Source: Flavobacterium cheongpyeongense (GTDB taxonomy: Bacteria > Bacteroidota > Bacteroidia > Flavobacteriales > Flavobacteriaceae). From it: a stretch of 64,000 nucleotides of DNA. Below the pieces are notes generated by a model. That model did not search any database. It saw only the letters and a program-made list of their open reading frames with translations, and was not told where the DNA came from. The stretch is from the NCBI RefSeq assembly GCF_003202435.1, contig NZ_QJHK01000004.1, positions 124,001-188,000 on the forward strand, given 5' to 3'. Below are positions 31,864 through 41,092 of the stretch, piece by piece. Made by a program: the position numbers and the translations under genes. Every line of letters starts with the position of its first letter. Position 1 is the first letter of the stretch.

Positions 31864-32607
31864 TTGAAAAATTATCAAAAAAAATCTACATTACTTGTTT
31901 TATTTGGATTATTCTTAAGCATTTACTCAATTCACAGCCAGACCACTAATGACATCACTACCTATAATTGGTTTGATAAAACAATAGGGAGAAAAAATTT
32001 AGACATTGTTAATGGCATACCACATACTAATCCTTACAGAACTGTTGGAGGCAATCATTTGTATTATATTGATCAATATGAATTAGGAAATCTTACCTAT
32101 GAAGGACAATCTTATTATAATGTAAAACTGAAATATGACATTTACAGAGACATTTTAGTTTTGAATCCTTTTGGTGAATCAGAAAATATTGGAGTTAATA
32201 TTATTACTGCCAAAGTGGAATTTTTTTCTATTAAAGACAAAAACTTCGTTAACATCGATAAAAAAGATCCTACTGTTCCCGAATTTACACCTGGTTATTA
32301 CGAAGAAAATAAAATCACACCTGATTTTATATTTTATATTAAACATCATAAAGACCAACAAAAAGTTGTTACTGAGGGTATGTTATTTTATACATTTAAA
32401 GAAAATACTTCATTTTATCTGAATCTAAAAAATAAAATATATCCAATAAAAAATAAAAACAATATTATTAAACTGTTTCCGGAACAAAAAAAACAAATCA
32501 ATGGGTTTTATTTAATGAATAGAGAACTTAAGAAATCTGACGAAAATCAATTTATGAGAAATTTGATAAAATACATTAACAATTCTCTTTCAGTTCAAAC
32601 CAAATAA
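31864..32607 (+). CDS. Secreted protein of unknown function opening the receptor operon
   Basis: A 247-aa exported protein starting at TTG: no in-frame ATG is near, and the TTG gives a proper signal peptide (KNYQKKSTLLVLFGLFLSI, cleavage after about residue 26). The mature part is rich in Tyr, Asn and Lys with predicted beta-strands (YRTVGGNHLYYIDQYELGN, YYNVKLKYDIYRDIL), and I recognise no family. The next gene begins five bases after its stop, so it belongs to the operon with the STN-TonB receptor, DUF4249 lipoprotein and plug-like protein. It may be a partner or ligand-binding component; this is inference from position. Confidence 0.75.
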   Translation: MKNYQKKSTLLVLFGLFLSIYSIHSQTTNDITTYNWFDKTIGRKNLDIVNGIPHTNPYRTVGGNHLYYIDQYELGNLTYEGQSYYNVKLKYDIYRDILVLNPFGESENIGVNIITAKVEFFSIKDKNFVNIDKKDPTVPEFTPGYYEENKITPDFIFYIKHHKDQQKVVTEGMLFYTFKENTSFYLNLKNKIYPIKNKNNIIKLFPEQKKQINGFYLMNRELKKSDENQFMRNLIKYINNSLSVQTK

Positions 32608-32612
32608 AACAA

Positions 32613-35393
32613 ATGAAAAAATTTATACTTGCCTTAGTTATTTTATTCTCATTTCAATTATCGGCACAAAACTCGAATGAGAAAATATCAATTACATTTA
32701 AAGATGACACTTTAGAAAGTGCTCTAAAGGCAATCGAAGCTTCAACTTCTTATAAATTCTATTTTGATCCGACTTGGGTTGGCTCAAATAAAGATTTGAT
32801 TACCGGAACTTATACTGACATTAAAATTAATGAGTTATTGGATAAAATTTTAAGCAAAACTGATTTAAATTTTATCATCCTGAAAAACAAAGTGATACTA
32901 ACATTAAACAGTACAATTCACGATGATTTGCCAGCTAATTATTTTCCTGATGCACCAATAGAAACTACAAACAAAGGAGCCAATTCTACTGATAATCCTG
33001 TTTTTTATCAACAATATGATTCATTAAACAGTTACAGCGTTACAAAAAAAGCTTCTATCGTTTTTATTGGCAAAGAAAATAAAAACTTAACGAAGAAAAA
33101 TTTTACCATTTCAGGATCTATAAAAAATGCCGAAACAGGAAAACCTGAAGCTAATATCTATATTAAAGTAAAAAACAAAAACATTAGTACTTCTAGTGAT
33201 TCTTATGGAAATTATACCTTACAACTTCCTATCGGAATAAATGTTATCGAAATAAAATCGCTAAACCATAAAGAAGTAACAAAAACTTTAATGGTTTATG
33301 ACGATGGCACTTTTGATGTTAATATAAATGACAAATCAAATCAGTTAGATGAAGTCGTAATTAATAAGAAAGGGAAAAAACAAACCGAAACTACAGTTTC
33401 AGGTTTAGTATCAATTGACATTGAAGGAATAAAAAATGTTCCGTTAATTCTTGGTGAAAGAGACATTTTAAAAGTTGCAACTACTTTTCCCGGTATTAAA
33501 ACTACTGGTGAAGGATCAGCTGGATTTAATGTTAGAGGCGGAAAAGATGATCAGAACCTGATTCTTTTAGACAATGCTGTACTATATAATCCTCAGCATT
33601 TTTTAGGCTTTTTCTCTGCTATAAATCCTTATACAGCAAAAAAAGCGGATATCTACAAAGGAAGTATTCCTGCCGATTTTGGAGGAAGATTATCTTCTGT
33701 ATTTGATATTACAACAAAAAACGGAAATTCTGAAAAATTTTCAGGTGAAGGTGCTGTCGGACCAATTACGTCAAATCTTACGCTTAGTGTACCTATCGAA
33801 AAAAACAAATCAAGTATTATTTTTGGAGGGCGTGCAACTTACTCTGATTGGATTTTAAAATCTTTGGATGATGAAAACCTAAAAAATAGTCAAGCTGGTT
33901 TTTATGACGGAATCCTTAAATACAACAATGCAATTAATAGCAATAATAACATTGAGGCAACTGCCTATTATAGCCATGACCGTTTTAGTCTAAGTTCAGA
34001 CTCTATTTACAAATACAGCAATAGACTTGCCTCTTTAAAATGGGATCATGCTTTTAACAAAAAAAGCAAAGCTGCCTTGATTTTTACAAACAGTGAATAT
34101 AAGTTTAATATTGATTATGATACAGATGATATTAATGCATTTGATTTTGGCTACAAAATAAACGAATCACAATTGCAGTTAAAATTCAATTATTTACTTA
34201 CTCCAAAACATACTTTATCGTACGGTATTGCCAGTAAATTATACAATATTTCCCCAGGATATCAACATCCTAAAAATCCTGATGCTACTTTAATTTCGAG
34301 AGATATTGAAAAAGAAAGAGCTTTGGAATCAGCTGTTTATTTAGCAGACAGTTTTAAATTTAGCGATAAATTACTAATTGATTTGGGTTTAAGATATTCT
34401 TATTACGCAGCTTTAGGAGAGGCTAACGTAAACACTTATCAAGATGGTTTGCCACTTAGTGACGAAACTATAACAGGAACAGAACATTATAAGAAAAATG
34501 AAGTTATAAAAACCTATGGTGGACTTGAACCTCGTTTGGCAGCACGTTATTTTATTACCGAAGATTTTTCAATAAAAGCCGGTTATGATATAACGAGACA
34601 ATACATTCATCTTTTATCAAGTAATACAACACAATCTCCAACAGATACCTGGAAATTATCCGATACAAACGTAACTCCTCAAACAGCACAACAGGTTTCA
34701 TTAGGTCTTTTCAAAACTTTAAAGGATGAAGAATATGAAGTTAGTTTAGAAGGATATTACAAAAAGTCTAAAAACATTCTTGATTATAAAGTTGGGGCAC
34801 AAATCGTATTAAACGAGAATGTTGAAACTGAATTATTACAAGGTGAGGGAAAAGCATACGGGATTGAATTTTTATTAAAGAAAACAACAGGAAGATTAAA
34901 CGGATGGATTGGATATACCTATTCTCGTACAATGATTAAACTTAACAGTCAGTTTAGTTCAGAAGTCGTAAATAATGGTAATTTTTTTCCTGCGAATTTT
35001 GACAAACCTCATGATTTGAGTGCTATTTTGAATTATAAATTTACAAGACGTTATAGTTTATCGACTAACTTTTTATACCAAACCGGAAGACCTGTAACAT
35101 ACCCAATTGGAACATTTCATTATGGAGATGCAGATTATACATTATATAGTGATCGAAATGCTTATAGGATACCGGCCTATATTCGTTTAGATATTGGAAT
35201 CAACATTGAAGGTAATCACAAAATAAAAAAACTGGCGCATAGTTTTTGGAATATATCTGTTTATAATGTCTTAGGAAGAAATAATCCATATTCAATTTAT
35301 TTTGTTACTGATCAAAGCGGAAAAGTAAAGGGATATAAAACATCTATTTTCTCTATACCCGTACCAAGTATTACGTATAATTTTAAATTTTAA
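32613..35393 (+). CDS. TonB-dependent receptor with N-terminal STN domain
   Basis: A 926-aa outer-membrane receptor. Signal peptide (1-18); STN secretin/TonB short domain (about 24-95, ISITFKDDTLESALKAIE); a carboxypeptidase-regulatory-like beta domain (about 165-245, SGSIKNAETGKPEANIYI); a linker with DEVVI; plug domain (about 265-375, GFNVRGGKDDQNLILLDN then GFFSAINPYTAKKADIYKG); and a barrel. STN domains usually signal to a FecR-type anti-sigma factor, but no fecR or ECF sigma gene is in the window. The next gene, a DUF4249 lipoprotein, is the usual neighbour of this receptor class. Substrate unknown. Confidence 0.93.
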   Translation: MKKFILALVILFSFQLSAQNSNEKISITFKDDTLESALKAIEASTSYKFYFDPTWVGSNKDLITGTYTDIKINELLDKILSKTDLNFIILKNKVILTLNSTIHDDLPANYFPDAPIETTNKGANSTDNPVFYQQYDSLNSYSVTKKASIVFIGKENKNLTKKNFTISGSIKNAETGKPEANIYIKVKNKNISTSSDSYGNYTLQLPIGINVIEIKSLNHKEVTKTLMVYDDGTFDVNINDKSNQLDEVVINKKGKKQTETTVSGLVSIDIEGIKNVPLILGERDILKVATTFPGIKTTGEGSAGFNVRGGKDDQNLILLDNAVLYNPQHFLGFFSAINPYTAKKADIYKGSIPADFGGRLSSVFDITTKNGNSEKFSGEGAVGPITSNLTLSVPIEKNKSSIIFGGRATYSDWILKSLDDENLKNSQAGFYDGILKYNNAINSNNNIEATAYYSHDRFSLSSDSIYKYSNRLASLKWDHAFNKKSKAALIFTNSEYKFNIDYDTDDINAFDFGYKINESQLQLKFNYLLTPKHTLSYGIASKLYNISPGYQHPKNPDATLISRDIEKERALESAVYLADSFKFSDKLLIDLGLRYSYYAALGEANVNTYQDGLPLSDETITGTEHYKKNEVIKTYGGLEPRLAARYFITEDFSIKAGYDITRQYIHLLSSNTTQSPTDTWKLSDTNVTPQTAQQVSLGLFKTLKDEEYEVSLEGYYKKSKNILDYKVGAQIVLNENVETELLQGEGKAYGIEFLLKKTTGRLNGWIGYTYSRTMIKLNSQFSSEVVNNGNFFPANFDKPHDLSAILNYKFTRRYSLSTNFLYQTGRPVTYPIGTFHYGDADYTLYSDRNAYRIPAYIRLDIGINIEGNHKIKKLAHSFWNISVYNVLGRNNPYSIYFVTDQSGKVKGYKTSIFSIPVPSITYNFKF

Positions 35394-35424
35394 TTCAGAA
35401 ACAAATTATTTAGATTTTAAAGCA

Positions 35425-36612
35425 ATGAAAAATCACAAACTAAAAAATATAATTGCCTTTCTTTTACTAGCTATTATCTGCAATAGTTGCACCGAGGCAT
35501 ATCCCCTTTTAGCTAACACTTATGAAGAAGCGATAGTTATAGAGGCCACATTGACTAATGAACTTAAAAATCAGGAGATTAAAATAACTAAAACTGCGAA
35601 GTTTGAAGATGAAGGAATTCAAACTGTAAAAGGGGCAAAAGTTATAGTGAAGGACAATCAGAATAACCAATATTTATTTGAAGAAAATTCTGAAAAATAT
35701 ATTTCTCAATCTGCATTTCAGGCGCAACCTGGAAGAGAATACACCTTAGAGGTAACCACTTCTGAAGGCAAAGTCTATCAATCAACTTCACAAACTCTAA
35801 CAACCGTAAACTCCATCGAAAGTATTATTCCTGCTGTGGTAACAAACAGCAATAATGAAACTGGAATTCAAATTAATGTCAATAGTTATGACCCTGGAGC
35901 TACATCAAAATATTACAGATATGAGTATGAAGAAACATACAAAATTATAGCCCCTAGATGGGGAAGTCAAAAATTAGTGGTAACAGGCCCTGAAAGTATA
36001 GCTGTTGTTCAGAATTCCTCTGACAAGAAAACTTGTTACTCAACAAAAAATTCTACAGACATCCTTTTAACAAGTACAAATGATTTAGCAGAGGATCGAG
36101 TTAATTTTCCCGTTAGATTTATTAATAAAAACAATTACATCATTGGGCACAGATACAGTATATTAGTAAAACAATATGTTGAAAATTTAGAAGCTTATAC
36201 CTTTCATCGAATAATGAGAGACATTTCAAGCTCAGGAAGTATATTATCTCCTAAGCAACCCGGAGTTTTAACTGGAAACATAAAATGTATTACAAATACC
36301 AACGAAAATGTAATTGGTTTTTTTGATGTTTCTACTGTATCAGAAAAAAGAATCTTTTTTAACTATTCTGATTTATTTCCAGGCGAAACAGGCCCTCCGT
36401 ATTTTAACGAATGCGCTGACATTCCATTTAATTTTTGTTTTAGTGCATTGAGCCAACCTCCTTGCCAAGGAGAAACTATGATTTATAATATAGATCAAAA
36501 TTTAATGACATATGTTTCAAACTTGGGGCAAAATTACATTATGGTTAATATAGAATGCGGGGACTGCACATCATTTTCATCTAACATAATACCACCATTT
36601 TGGACAGAATAA
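35425..36612 (+). CDS. DUF4249 family lipoprotein
   Basis: A 395-aa lipoprotein (signal with lipobox CNSC at residue 22, then TEAYPL). The start of the mature domain, YEEAIVIEATLTNELKNQEIKITKTAKFEDEG, is the DUF4249 hallmark, followed by a GAKVIVKDNQNNQYLFEE strand pair and paired cysteines near the C terminus (CFSALSQPPCQGE, ECGDC). DUF4249 proteins regularly accompany TonB receptors in Bacteroidota and are presumed to sit on the cell surface as substrate-binding partners, by analogy with SusD. Overlaps the next gene by 13 bases. Confidence 0.9.
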   Translation: MKNHKLKNIIAFLLLAIICNSCTEAYPLLANTYEEAIVIEATLTNELKNQEIKITKTAKFEDEGIQTVKGAKVIVKDNQNNQYLFEENSEKYISQSAFQAQPGREYTLEVTTSEGKVYQSTSQTLTTVNSIESIIPAVVTNSNNETGIQINVNSYDPGATSKYYRYEYEETYKIIAPRWGSQKLVVTGPESIAVVQNSSDKKTCYSTKNSTDILLTSTNDLAEDRVNFPVRFINKNNYIIGHRYSILVKQYVENLEAYTFHRIMRDISSSGSILSPKQPGVLTGNIKCITNTNENVIGFFDVSTVSEKRIFFNYSDLFPGETGPPYFNECADIPFNFCFSALSQPPCQGETMIYNIDQNLMTYVSNLGQNYIMVNIECGDCTSFSSNIIPPFWTE

Positions 36613-38348
36613 AACACCTAATTGTATTGTTTGTACTCGTAAGTACACAATTCAGCAACGCACAACAAACCATCACTTTAGATGAAACTGTTTACATTCA
36701 CGCCAATGCTACTACATTTGTTTCGGGTGAAACTTTATTGTATAAAATTTATTGTTTAAAAGCAACAGACAAAACGCCAAGTAATATTAGTAAAGTTGCT
36801 TATGCAGAACTTGTAGACAACAATAAAAAATCAGTTTTTAAGACTAAAATTTCCTTAGAAAATGCAAATGGTCAAGGTGATTATTTTATTCCTACGACTT
36901 TAAAAACAGGAAATTATAAATTGATTGGTTACACTAACTGGATGCTTAACAAACCCGTTGCTGAACTATTTCAAATAGACATCAATATCATTAATCCTTA
37001 TAAAACAACAGAAAAAGATTTAGGTGAAAATATTTTAAATGTGAATACTGAAGCATCAGGCAATACTGAAAATACGTCTACAAAAACAAGCAGCACTAAT
37101 GAAAACATCAGCTTTAAATTCAATAAAAAAACATTTACAAATCGTGAATTAGTCGATTTAAAAATTGAATCTTCAAATGCAACTTTCGAAAATGGGAATT
37201 ATTCTTTGTCAGTAAGAAAACTAGACAACATCCCATCAAAAAGCCAAATCACTGCTACAGATTTTAGCGTAAAATCATCATATCCAGTACTATTAGATTT
37301 ACAGAATAACCAAAAAATAATTTTACCTGAGCTTAGAGGAGAAATTATTTCAGGAAAAATTTTGTCAAGAAATAATAATGATAAAATTGAAGACGTGAGC
37401 GTTTGCTTATCGCTTCCTGGCAAATCGTTTGCTTTTAAAGTAGTTAAAACAGATCGTGACGGAAATTTTATTTTCAATATAAGCAAAACTTATTATACGC
37501 CAGATATCGTTGTTCAGATTATTGATGAAAAAGCCTCCAATTACGACTTGATAGTAAATAATGCACCTGCAATAGATTATGCACAATTATCCTATGAGCA
37601 AAACAAAAATTTATCATACGTCATTAAAGAAAGTCTTTTAGACAGATCGATTTCCAGTCAGGTTGAAAATGCATATTATCATAAAAAGGCAGACAATATT
37701 AAGAAAACACCAACACTTGAAACTTTTTACTATCCTCTTGCTAAAGAGTATGTTTTAGACGATTTTACCCGATTTAAAACCTTAAAGGAAACTACAACTG
37801 AAGTTACTACAGAGATTTATCACAAACAAAAAGATAATAAACTATATCTGCATGTAAATGATCCAAGTGTTTTTCCTCAATTACCTGAACCTGCATTAGT
37901 TTTGGTTGATGGGTTATACTTAGAAAATCAAAATGATTTGATTAATTATAGTATGAAAAATGTTTATAAAATTGATGTTATCGTTGGAAGATATTATGCA
38001 GGTTCAAAATCTTTTAATGGTTTAATTAGTTTTACCACGTTTGATAAGGATTTTAAGAGCACACAAAGCGGAAGTTCAATAGTAAAACCTGTTGTATTAA
38101 GACCGCAACCAAAAAAAATATACAACAAAATCGAATATAGTAACTTAACTGATAACGCAAGAATTCCTGATTTTAGAAATCAATTATTCTGGAATCCGGA
38201 AGTTAAGTTAAACAGCCAAAGCAATAATTCATTTTACACTTCAGATCTTTCCGGAACATATGAAATAAGACTTGAAGGTTTCGCAAACAATGGATCGCCG
38301 GTTTCTTTAAAAGAAATTATTGAAGTGAAAGATTCAACTTCAAATTAA
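36600..38348 (+). CDS. Secreted macroglobulin-like protein with a barrel-less receptor-plug segment
   Basis: A 582-aa exported protein read from TTG 36600, which gives a standard signal peptide (DRIKHLIVLFVLVSTQFSNAQ). Residues about 24-125 look like an alpha-2-macroglobulin-type MG domain (ETVYIHANATTFVSGETLLYKIYCL). Residues about 248-308 resemble a CnaB/carboxypeptidase-regulatory fold (GEIISGKILSRNNND, VVKTDRDGNFIF). Residues about 425-485 read like a TonB receptor plug: PALVLVDGLYLEN, then KNVYKIDVIVGRYYAG and NGLISFTTF. No barrel follows. Last gene of the operon, before a terminator. Function unknown. Confidence 0.8.
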   Translation: MDRIKHLIVLFVLVSTQFSNAQQTITLDETVYIHANATTFVSGETLLYKIYCLKATDKTPSNISKVAYAELVDNNKKSVFKTKISLENANGQGDYFIPTTLKTGNYKLIGYTNWMLNKPVAELFQIDINIINPYKTTEKDLGENILNVNTEASGNTENTSTKTSSTNENISFKFNKKTFTNRELVDLKIESSNATFENGNYSLSVRKLDNIPSKSQITATDFSVKSSYPVLLDLQNNQKIILPELRGEIISGKILSRNNNDKIEDVSVCLSLPGKSFAFKVVKTDRDGNFIFNISKTYYTPDIVVQIIDEKASNYDLIVNNAPAIDYAQLSYEQNKNLSYVIKESLLDRSISSQVENAYYHKKADNIKKTPTLETFYYPLAKEYVLDDFTRFKTLKETTTEVTTEIYHKQKDNKLYLHVNDPSVFPQLPEPALVLVDGLYLENQNDLINYSMKNVYKIDVIVGRYYAGSKSFNGLISFTTFDKDFKSTQSGSSIVKPVVLRPQPKKIYNKIEYSNLTDNARIPDFRNQLFWNPEVKLNSQSNNSFYTSDLSGTYEIRLEGFANNGSPVSLKEIIEVKDSTSN

Positions 38349-38366
38349 AACTCTAATTATTAAATA

Positions 38367-38410
38367 AAAAATTCCCGTTTCAATCCTTTCTGATATGGGA
38401 ATTTTTATTT
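38367..38410 (+). terminator. Terminator of the receptor operon
   Basis: AAATTCCC pairs with GGGAATTT across a loop of about 20 bases that can pair partly itself, followed by TTATTTTTTTT. It lies about 20 bases after the last stop of the operon. Confidence 0.7.
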
Positions 38411-38491
38411 TTTTTCTAAACCGTTGTAACTTTTTAGACACCTCATACGTATAACCATTTGTACACTTTAAAAAAATAGGGAGACAACAAC

Positions 38492-39355
38492 ATGAGACAA
38501 CTTAAAATCACCAAGCAGGTAACCAATCGTGAAACTGCATCGTTAGATAAATATCTACAAGAAATCGGAAAAGTTGACCTGATTACCGCTGATGAAGAGG
38601 TAGAATTAGCACAAAGAATAAAGGCTGGTGATCAAAGAGCATTAGAGAAATTAACAAAAGCAAACCTGCGTTTCGTAGTATCGGTGGCTAAACAATATCA
38701 AAATCAAGGATTAACACTTCCTGATTTAATTAATGAAGGAAACTTAGGTTTAATTAAAGCAGCTCAACGTTTTGATGAAACTCGTGGTTTCAAATTCATT
38801 TCTTACGCTGTATGGTGGATTCGTCAATCGATTCTTCAGGCTTTAGCCGAGCAATCGCGTATTGTTCGTTTACCTTTAAACAAAATTGGTTCTATTAATA
38901 AAATCAACAAGATGTATGCTTTATTAGAGCAATCTAACGAGCGCCCGCCTTCTGCTGAGGAAATTGCAAAAGAACTTGACATGACCGTAAATGACGTGAA
39001 AGAGTCTATGAAAAACTCTGGACGTCACTTATCAATGGACGCACCTCTTGTTGAAGGTGAAGATTCTAACCTTTATGACGTTTTACGTTCCGGAGAATCT
39101 CCAAATCCTGACAGAGAGCTAATCCACGAATCATTGCGTACTGAAATTGAGCGTTCATTAGAAACATTAACTCCAAGAGAAGCTGATGTTGTTCGTTTAT
39201 ATTTTGGTCTTGGTGACCAACACCCAATGACATTAGAAGAAATTGGAGAAACTTTCGACTTAACCCGTGAGCGTGTTCGTCAGATTAAGGAAAAAGCTAT
39301 CCGTAGATTAAAACACACTTCAAGAAGTAAAATCCTTAAAACTTATTTAGGATAA
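38492..39355 (+). CDS. rpoD: Primary RNA polymerase sigma factor
   Basis: A 287-aa group 1 sigma factor. It lacks region 1.1 and the long non-conserved insert, as is normal for Bacteroidota. Regions visible: 1.2 ([19 protein letters not shown]), 2 ([51 protein letters not shown]), 3 ([13 protein letters not shown]) and 4 with the helix-turn-helix ([28 protein letters not shown]). It recognises the TTTG/TAnnTTTG promoters seen in this window. GGGAGACAAC before the ATG may serve as ribosome site. Monocistronic. Confidence 0.97.
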   Translation: MRQLKITKQVTNRETASLDKYLQEIGKVDLITADEEVELAQRIKAGDQRALEKLTKANLRFVVSVAKQYQNQGLTLPDLINEGNLGLIKAAQRFDETRGFKFISYAVWWIRQSILQALAEQSRIVRLPLNKIGSINKINKMYALLEQSNERPPSAEEIAKELDMTVNDVKESMKNSGRHLSMDAPLVEGEDSNLYDVLRSGESPNPDRELIHESLRTEIERSLETLTPREADVVRLYFGLGDQHPMTLEEIGETFDLTRERVRQIKEKAIRRLKHTSRSKILKTYLG

Positions 39356-39364
39356 AACATATTT

Positions 39365-39421
39365 GTTTCAGGTTTAAAGCTTCAGGTTTCTCAAAACAAC
39401 TTGAAAGTTAAAACCTGAAAC
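39365..39421 (+). repeat. TTTCAGGTTT repeat cluster after rpoD
   Basis: GTTTCAGGTTT (39365-39375) and a second GCTTCAGGTTTC (39379-39390) are both complementary to AAACCTGAAAC at 39411-39421. The right arm can pair with either left arm, giving two alternative hairpins. It starts ten bases after the rpoD stop. Confidence 0.65.
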
Positions 39422-39475
39422 TATTTTAACGCAAACAACAGTTTGATTGACTGTTCGTTTTTTGATTGATGATTG

Positions 39476-39510
39476 AAACTCCGGCTGATTACCGGAGTTT
39501 TTTATTTTTT
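39476..39510 (+). terminator. Terminator between rpoD and rpe
   Basis: AAACTCCGG pairs with CCGGAGTTT around a seven-base loop, followed by a run rich in T. Confidence 0.9.
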
Positions 39511-39515
39511 ATAAT

Positions 39516-39523
39516 TACCTTTG
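39516..39523 (+). promoter_or_regulatory. Promoter box for rpe
   Basis: TACCTTTG directly after the T-run of the preceding terminator. It predicts a leader of about 55 bases that ends in CAACTACACACAATG, a sequence also found in the pnp leader. Confidence 0.7.
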
Positions 39524-39584
39524 CAAAAAATAAAACTACCCGAAGAGACACTTCTGTGTGCCTCTAAATTAACAACTACACACA

Positions 39585-40247
39585 ATGAAGAATACACTTA
39601 TTGCGCCTTCTGTTCTTGCAGCTGATTTTGCCAATTTACAACGTGATATCGAAATGATTAACAACAGTCAGGCTGATTGGTTTCATATTGATATTATGGA
39701 TGGAGTTTTTGTACCTAATATCTCTTTTGGAATGCCGGTTTTAGAAGCCATTTCAAAACATGCGAGAAAAACAATAGACGTACATTTAATGATTGTTGAT
39801 CCTGACAGATATATCAAAACTTTTGCAGATTTAGGAGCTAATAATCTAACTGTGCATTATGAAGCTTGTACTCATCTTCACAGAACATTACAAGCCATTA
39901 AAGCTGAAGGAATGAAAGCCGGAGTCGCCATTAATCCTCACACCAATATTGATTTACTAGAAGATGTTATCAATGACATTGATTTAGTTTGCATTATGAG
40001 TGTCAATCCAGGCTTTGGAGGCCAGTCGTTTATTGAAAACACGTATATCAAAATTAAAAAACTTAAAGATTTAATTACCCGCAAAAATGCTTCAACGCTT
40101 ATTGAAATTGACGGGGGGGTAACTAATAAAAATGCCAAACAATTAGTAGAAGCAGGTGCTGATGTTTTAGTTGCGGGGAGTTTTGTTTTTAAAGCAGAAA
40201 ACCCAACAACTACTATTGCCGACTTAAAAGTCCTTACTGCTTTTTAA
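39585..40247 (+). CDS. rpe: Ribulose-phosphate 3-epimerase
   Basis: Interconverts ribulose 5-phosphate and xylulose 5-phosphate in the pentose phosphate pathway. A 220-aa TIM barrel with the catalytic and metal residues in IAPSVLAADF, WFHIDIMDGVFVPN, DVHLMI, MSVNPGFGGQ and IEIDGGV. Start and length are canonical. Its 3' end overlaps the convergent nuclease gene by 24 bases, so neither has room for a terminator between them. Confidence 0.97.
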   Translation: MKNTLIAPSVLAADFANLQRDIEMINNSQADWFHIDIMDGVFVPNISFGMPVLEAISKHARKTIDVHLMIVDPDRYIKTFADLGANNLTVHYEACTHLHRTLQAIKAEGMKAGVAINPHTNIDLLEDVINDIDLVCIMSVNPGFGGQSFIENTYIKIKKLKDLITRKNASTLIEIDGGVTNKNAKQLVEAGADVLVAGSFVFKAENPTTTIADLKVLTAF

Positions 40248-41006
40248 GTTTTTTAAATTAGGGAAAAAATCAATTCCGGTCATTTTTTCTAAAGCTTCAA
40301 GAGAAACAACAAACTCATAAATTCCTTTTTGACTTTTTTCATTCGGAATTAAAAAAGCAATTGCTTTATGTTCTTTTCCTGATTTAGCCAAAACAATTTT
40401 ATAAAAATATTTAGGAACAGAAACTTCTTCTGTTCCTATTTTTTTATCAGAATCCTTTAACACACCTCCTGTAACTACATAAATATCATCATACTTACCA
40501 GCCCAATAACGCACTTTGTTTTCTAAACGATTCCAAATTCCACCATTAAAATCATGTTTTTGAGGCGATATATTTGAGGTGTAAAAGGTATCATCATAAG
40601 CCTTTTTGTCAAACTCCATATCACCTGCAGGACAAAGATGGCCTTTGTCATAACCTGATTTTTTATAATTTCTCCAGTCTGCAGATCCTGTAGTTACTTT
40701 AGGATCTTCAATAAAATAAGGTCTTTTGAAATCATTATTCTTTAAATATTCTTTTTTTAATTCATATGCTACCCATTCTGCCTGTTCAAATTTCTCATTG
40801 TAGGATAATGTATAGTAATCATGTTTTACAATTTGTCGTGTTGTCGAAGTGGGTAAATATGAAATCGTATAAACTGCTTGCGGAGGATTTTGTTTTGAAA
40901 CAACAAAGTCATTTTGAACCAGAAGCATTTCTTTGTTTTGATTTCCATCTTTTTTACAAGAGATAATAAATAGTGCTATTAAAAATAAGAAGAGTGTTTT
41001 TTTCAT
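40224..41006 (-). CDS. DNA/RNA non-specific endonuclease, lipoprotein form
   Basis: A nuclease of the Endonuclease_NS (NucA-like, beta-beta-alpha metal) family, about 260 aa. The signal begins KKTLFLFLIALFIISC, with the cysteine as lipidation site, then KKDGNQNKE. The catalytic motif is GYDKGHLCPAGDM (DRGH-type with Lys for Arg; the His is the general base), followed by the metal-binding Asn in FYTSNISPQ and the NRLENKVRYWA helix. ATG at 41006 is preferred to 41018 because the signal starts there. Likely envelope-anchored, for extracellular DNA use or defence. Convergent with rpe. Confidence 0.9.
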   Translation of the reverse strand: MKKTLFLFLIALFIISCKKDGNQNKEMLLVQNDFVVSKQNPPQAVYTISYLPTSTTRQIVKHDYYTLSYNEKFEQAEWVAYELKKEYLKNNDFKRPYFIEDPKVTTGSADWRNYKKSGYDKGHLCPAGDMEFDKKAYDDTFYTSNISPQKHDFNGGIWNRLENKVRYWAGKYDDIYVVTGGVLKDSDKKIGTEEVSVPKYFYKIVLAKSGKEHKAIAFLIPNEKSQKGIYEFVVSLEALEKMTGIDFFPNLKNLKSSKDF

Positions 41007-41022
41007 TTTCAGGATCATATAT

Positions 41023-41056
41023 TAAAAAAGCTCCATATAAATTAAAAATATGGAGC
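41023..41056 (-). terminator. Terminator of the Prc protease gene
   Basis: Minus strand: AGCTCCATAT pairs with ATATGGAGCT around a nine-base loop, followed by a T-run. It lies 37 bases past the stop and just before the nuclease gene. Confidence 0.85.
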
Positions 41057-41092
41057 TCTGACTTCTATCTAAGTTCAACTAATTTCAAAAAA

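Noticed and set aside
38440..38470. Promoter of rpoD at ATAACCATTTG
   Set aside because: Spacing within the box does not fit TAnnTTTG, so I could not assign the promoter with confidence.
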